Assembly (NCBI RefSeq): GCF_963662255.1
Contig: NC_085047.1
Span: forward strand, 93,441,619 to 93,505,618
Length of the DNA: 64,000 nucleotides
Reading direction: 5' to 3'
Origin: Cinclus cinclus
Taxonomy: Eukaryota; Chordata; Aves; Passeriformes; Cinclidae
Position 1 is the first letter of the stretch; every line of letters starts with the position of its first letter. The notes under the pieces are model-generated. The model was given only the letters and a program-made list of their open reading frames with translations, was not told the origin of the DNA and made no database searches. Positions 62,574 to 64,000 of this stretch are shown here, piece by piece. Made by a program: the position numbers and the translations under genes.

Positions 62574-64000
62574 AACTTTCCTTTTGAAAATGCTCTAAAC
62601 AAGCAATAAGCTTGCATCTGTAAAGAAATATAGCCCGCATTACTTTTAGCAAAGTTATCAATCCTTTATAAGGGAAGACTTCTCTTTCAAGAAAGTAGGT
62701 GAAGTGGATAGAATTTTAGTGCAAAACCTTCTATGTATTTTGTATTTGTTGGTCCTTGCCACAACATGGTCCTTTAAATCTTATTTATGGCACATTAGTT
62801 AGCTTTAGTTTAGTAGCTACACTTTAAGGGGAGAGTAAAGAAGTAGGCTAGAAGAAATCTGCATAAAGCTTTTTACATTAAATGTATTACTATTCTTATG
62901 TATGAAGTATAGTGGAATTTCCATTTTCAGTAAGTAATCACCTGGTATTTCTTTATTTGAGGTGCCTTCTAGTGATTCTTTTCGTTTAGAATTATTTTGA
63001 ATTTTATAAATATTCTGAAGTCTTTTCCTGGACACACTGATTGTGATGTTAGTTTTTTTTTTTTTTAAATTTGTGTGGCAACACAGTCTGTGCTTTTGGT
63101 ACCCTTAGATAAAGCAGAGGAAGGGTGAGCTGCATTTCCTAATGCACATGATAGGTGCTGGTGTAGACTAGTCTTCTAGGGGGTAGTTGTCTTCTCTTGG
63201 CAGAATCTTAATAGCTAATTTAGATGCCCAAATGGATGTTGGCTTTGTTATGTAAAGGAATGGAAATAAAGGATTAATTTTATTTTTTCCCTTGCATATT
63301 ATATTAGAGACAGAATCCCTAGTCAAAGGCCTTGATGGTTAGTAATGCTATTAATTTCATCCAGCTTTTCCTGCAACCTGTTGTAGATTTTCCTCTTATT
63401 CCATGGAGAATATGTTAATATCTATTACTTAGTCCTGCATAAGCTTGCTTCCAAAGAGAAAAGGTAAGATTTATGCTCTCTTTAAAAATGTGTTTAAAAA
63501 TTAGCCCTTTCTCACAGCCCTTCACTTACTTATCTCTGTGTATTTTTCCTAGATTTTTTTTCTGTCGTTATTTAGATTCCCTAGTAACAGAGTTTACGTA
63601 TATTTTTGGATGTATTTTATCCCAGACACTGTTGGATCACTGATGGTAGTTTAGTAGTCTTCTAAAAAAAAAAACCTCTTTAATGTTTTTATTTATGTAG
63701 AAGGGTACACCTTAATCTCACAGGATAAAAGTCATACTGTTGAACCATAGCTCATAAATTCAGGATTATAGTACCAAGGCATTTCCTGTTTTATCAAAAT
63801 GTTCTCTGCTTCCAGTTAGATGATTAGTTGGCTTTTCTTGAGTAACTTTATCCACTTGTCCAGGCAAAAATTAGATCTACTAAATTGAATTTTTAATATT
63901 GGATAGAATTCAGTTCTATAGCCTGCCAGTGGATTGTATAAAATTTCTGAAAGTGAAATCAGCGGGGACTAGATTATAGTGACATAATGTAATGCCACCT

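Larger units (their letters stand above)
44094..64000 (+). other. RAB20: RAB20 intron 1 (partial, at least 19.9 kb)
   Basis: Begins with the GTGAGC donor and runs to the end of the window. Human RAB20 likewise has one very long intron between two coding exons. The first 370 bases are CpG island; the rest is AT-rich. I looked for the roughly 175-residue second exon among plus-strand open frames and found no match to Rab motifs. Apart from the CR1 and LTR copies listed separately, it holds a (TTTA)n tract near 46377-46400, TA/TG-rich microsatellites near 48210-48270 and 48905-48945, T-rich tracts near 50485-50515 and a (TTTTG)n tract at 53785-53822. Confidence 0.85.

Noticed and set aside
44094..64000. 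Search for RAB20 coding exon 2
   Set aside because: No plus-strand frame contains the Rab NKxD, SAK or C-terminal cysteine motifs; the exon must lie beyond base 64000.

Overview
The window is vertebrate nuclear DNA, most likely from a bird. Three things point there: several 3' fragments of CR1 LINEs, solo LTRs that look like avian ERVL-type elements, and the conserved NAXD/RAB20 neighbourhood. In human 13q34 the same two genes lie side by side and divergently transcribed. No operons, tRNA, rRNA or CRISPR were seen. Most of the window is AT-rich intron or intergenic sequence.

Left part (1-9532, minus strand): the 5' end of NAXD, the ATP-dependent NAD(P)H-hydrate dehydratase. Exon 1 (9463-9532), exon 2 (2583-2733) and exon 3 (1515-1560) can be placed to the base, and their phases agree. 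The rest of the gene lies left of base 1. Inside the 6.7-kb intron 1, on the same strand, is a complete two-exon gene (coding 8275-7714 and 6496-6093) for a 321-residue Myb/SANT-like DNA-binding protein. One GC-rich CpG island (about 7440-9860) covers the first exons of both genes.

Middle part (about 9.9-43.4 kb): an intergenic interval of about 34 kb between the divergent NAXD and RAB20 start sites. It holds two CR1 fragments, one clear LTR and one possible LTR, a GC-rich 12-bp minisatellite at 31.2 kb and small simple repeats. I see no convincing gene.

Right part (43.4-64 kb, plus strand): a CpG island and the first coding exon of the small GTPase RAB20 (43922-44093), followed by nearly 20 kb of its first intron. 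The second coding exon is not in the window. The intron carries four CR1 fragments, one of which lies inside an older ERVL-type LTR.

Working links: NAXD repairs damaged NAD(P)H, RAB20 acts in endosome and phagosome traffic, and the SANT protein is probably nuclear. Nothing in the sequence ties them into one pathway. The most unusual arrangement is the SANT gene nested in NAXD intron 1, whose splice phases would allow in-frame splicing between the two genes.
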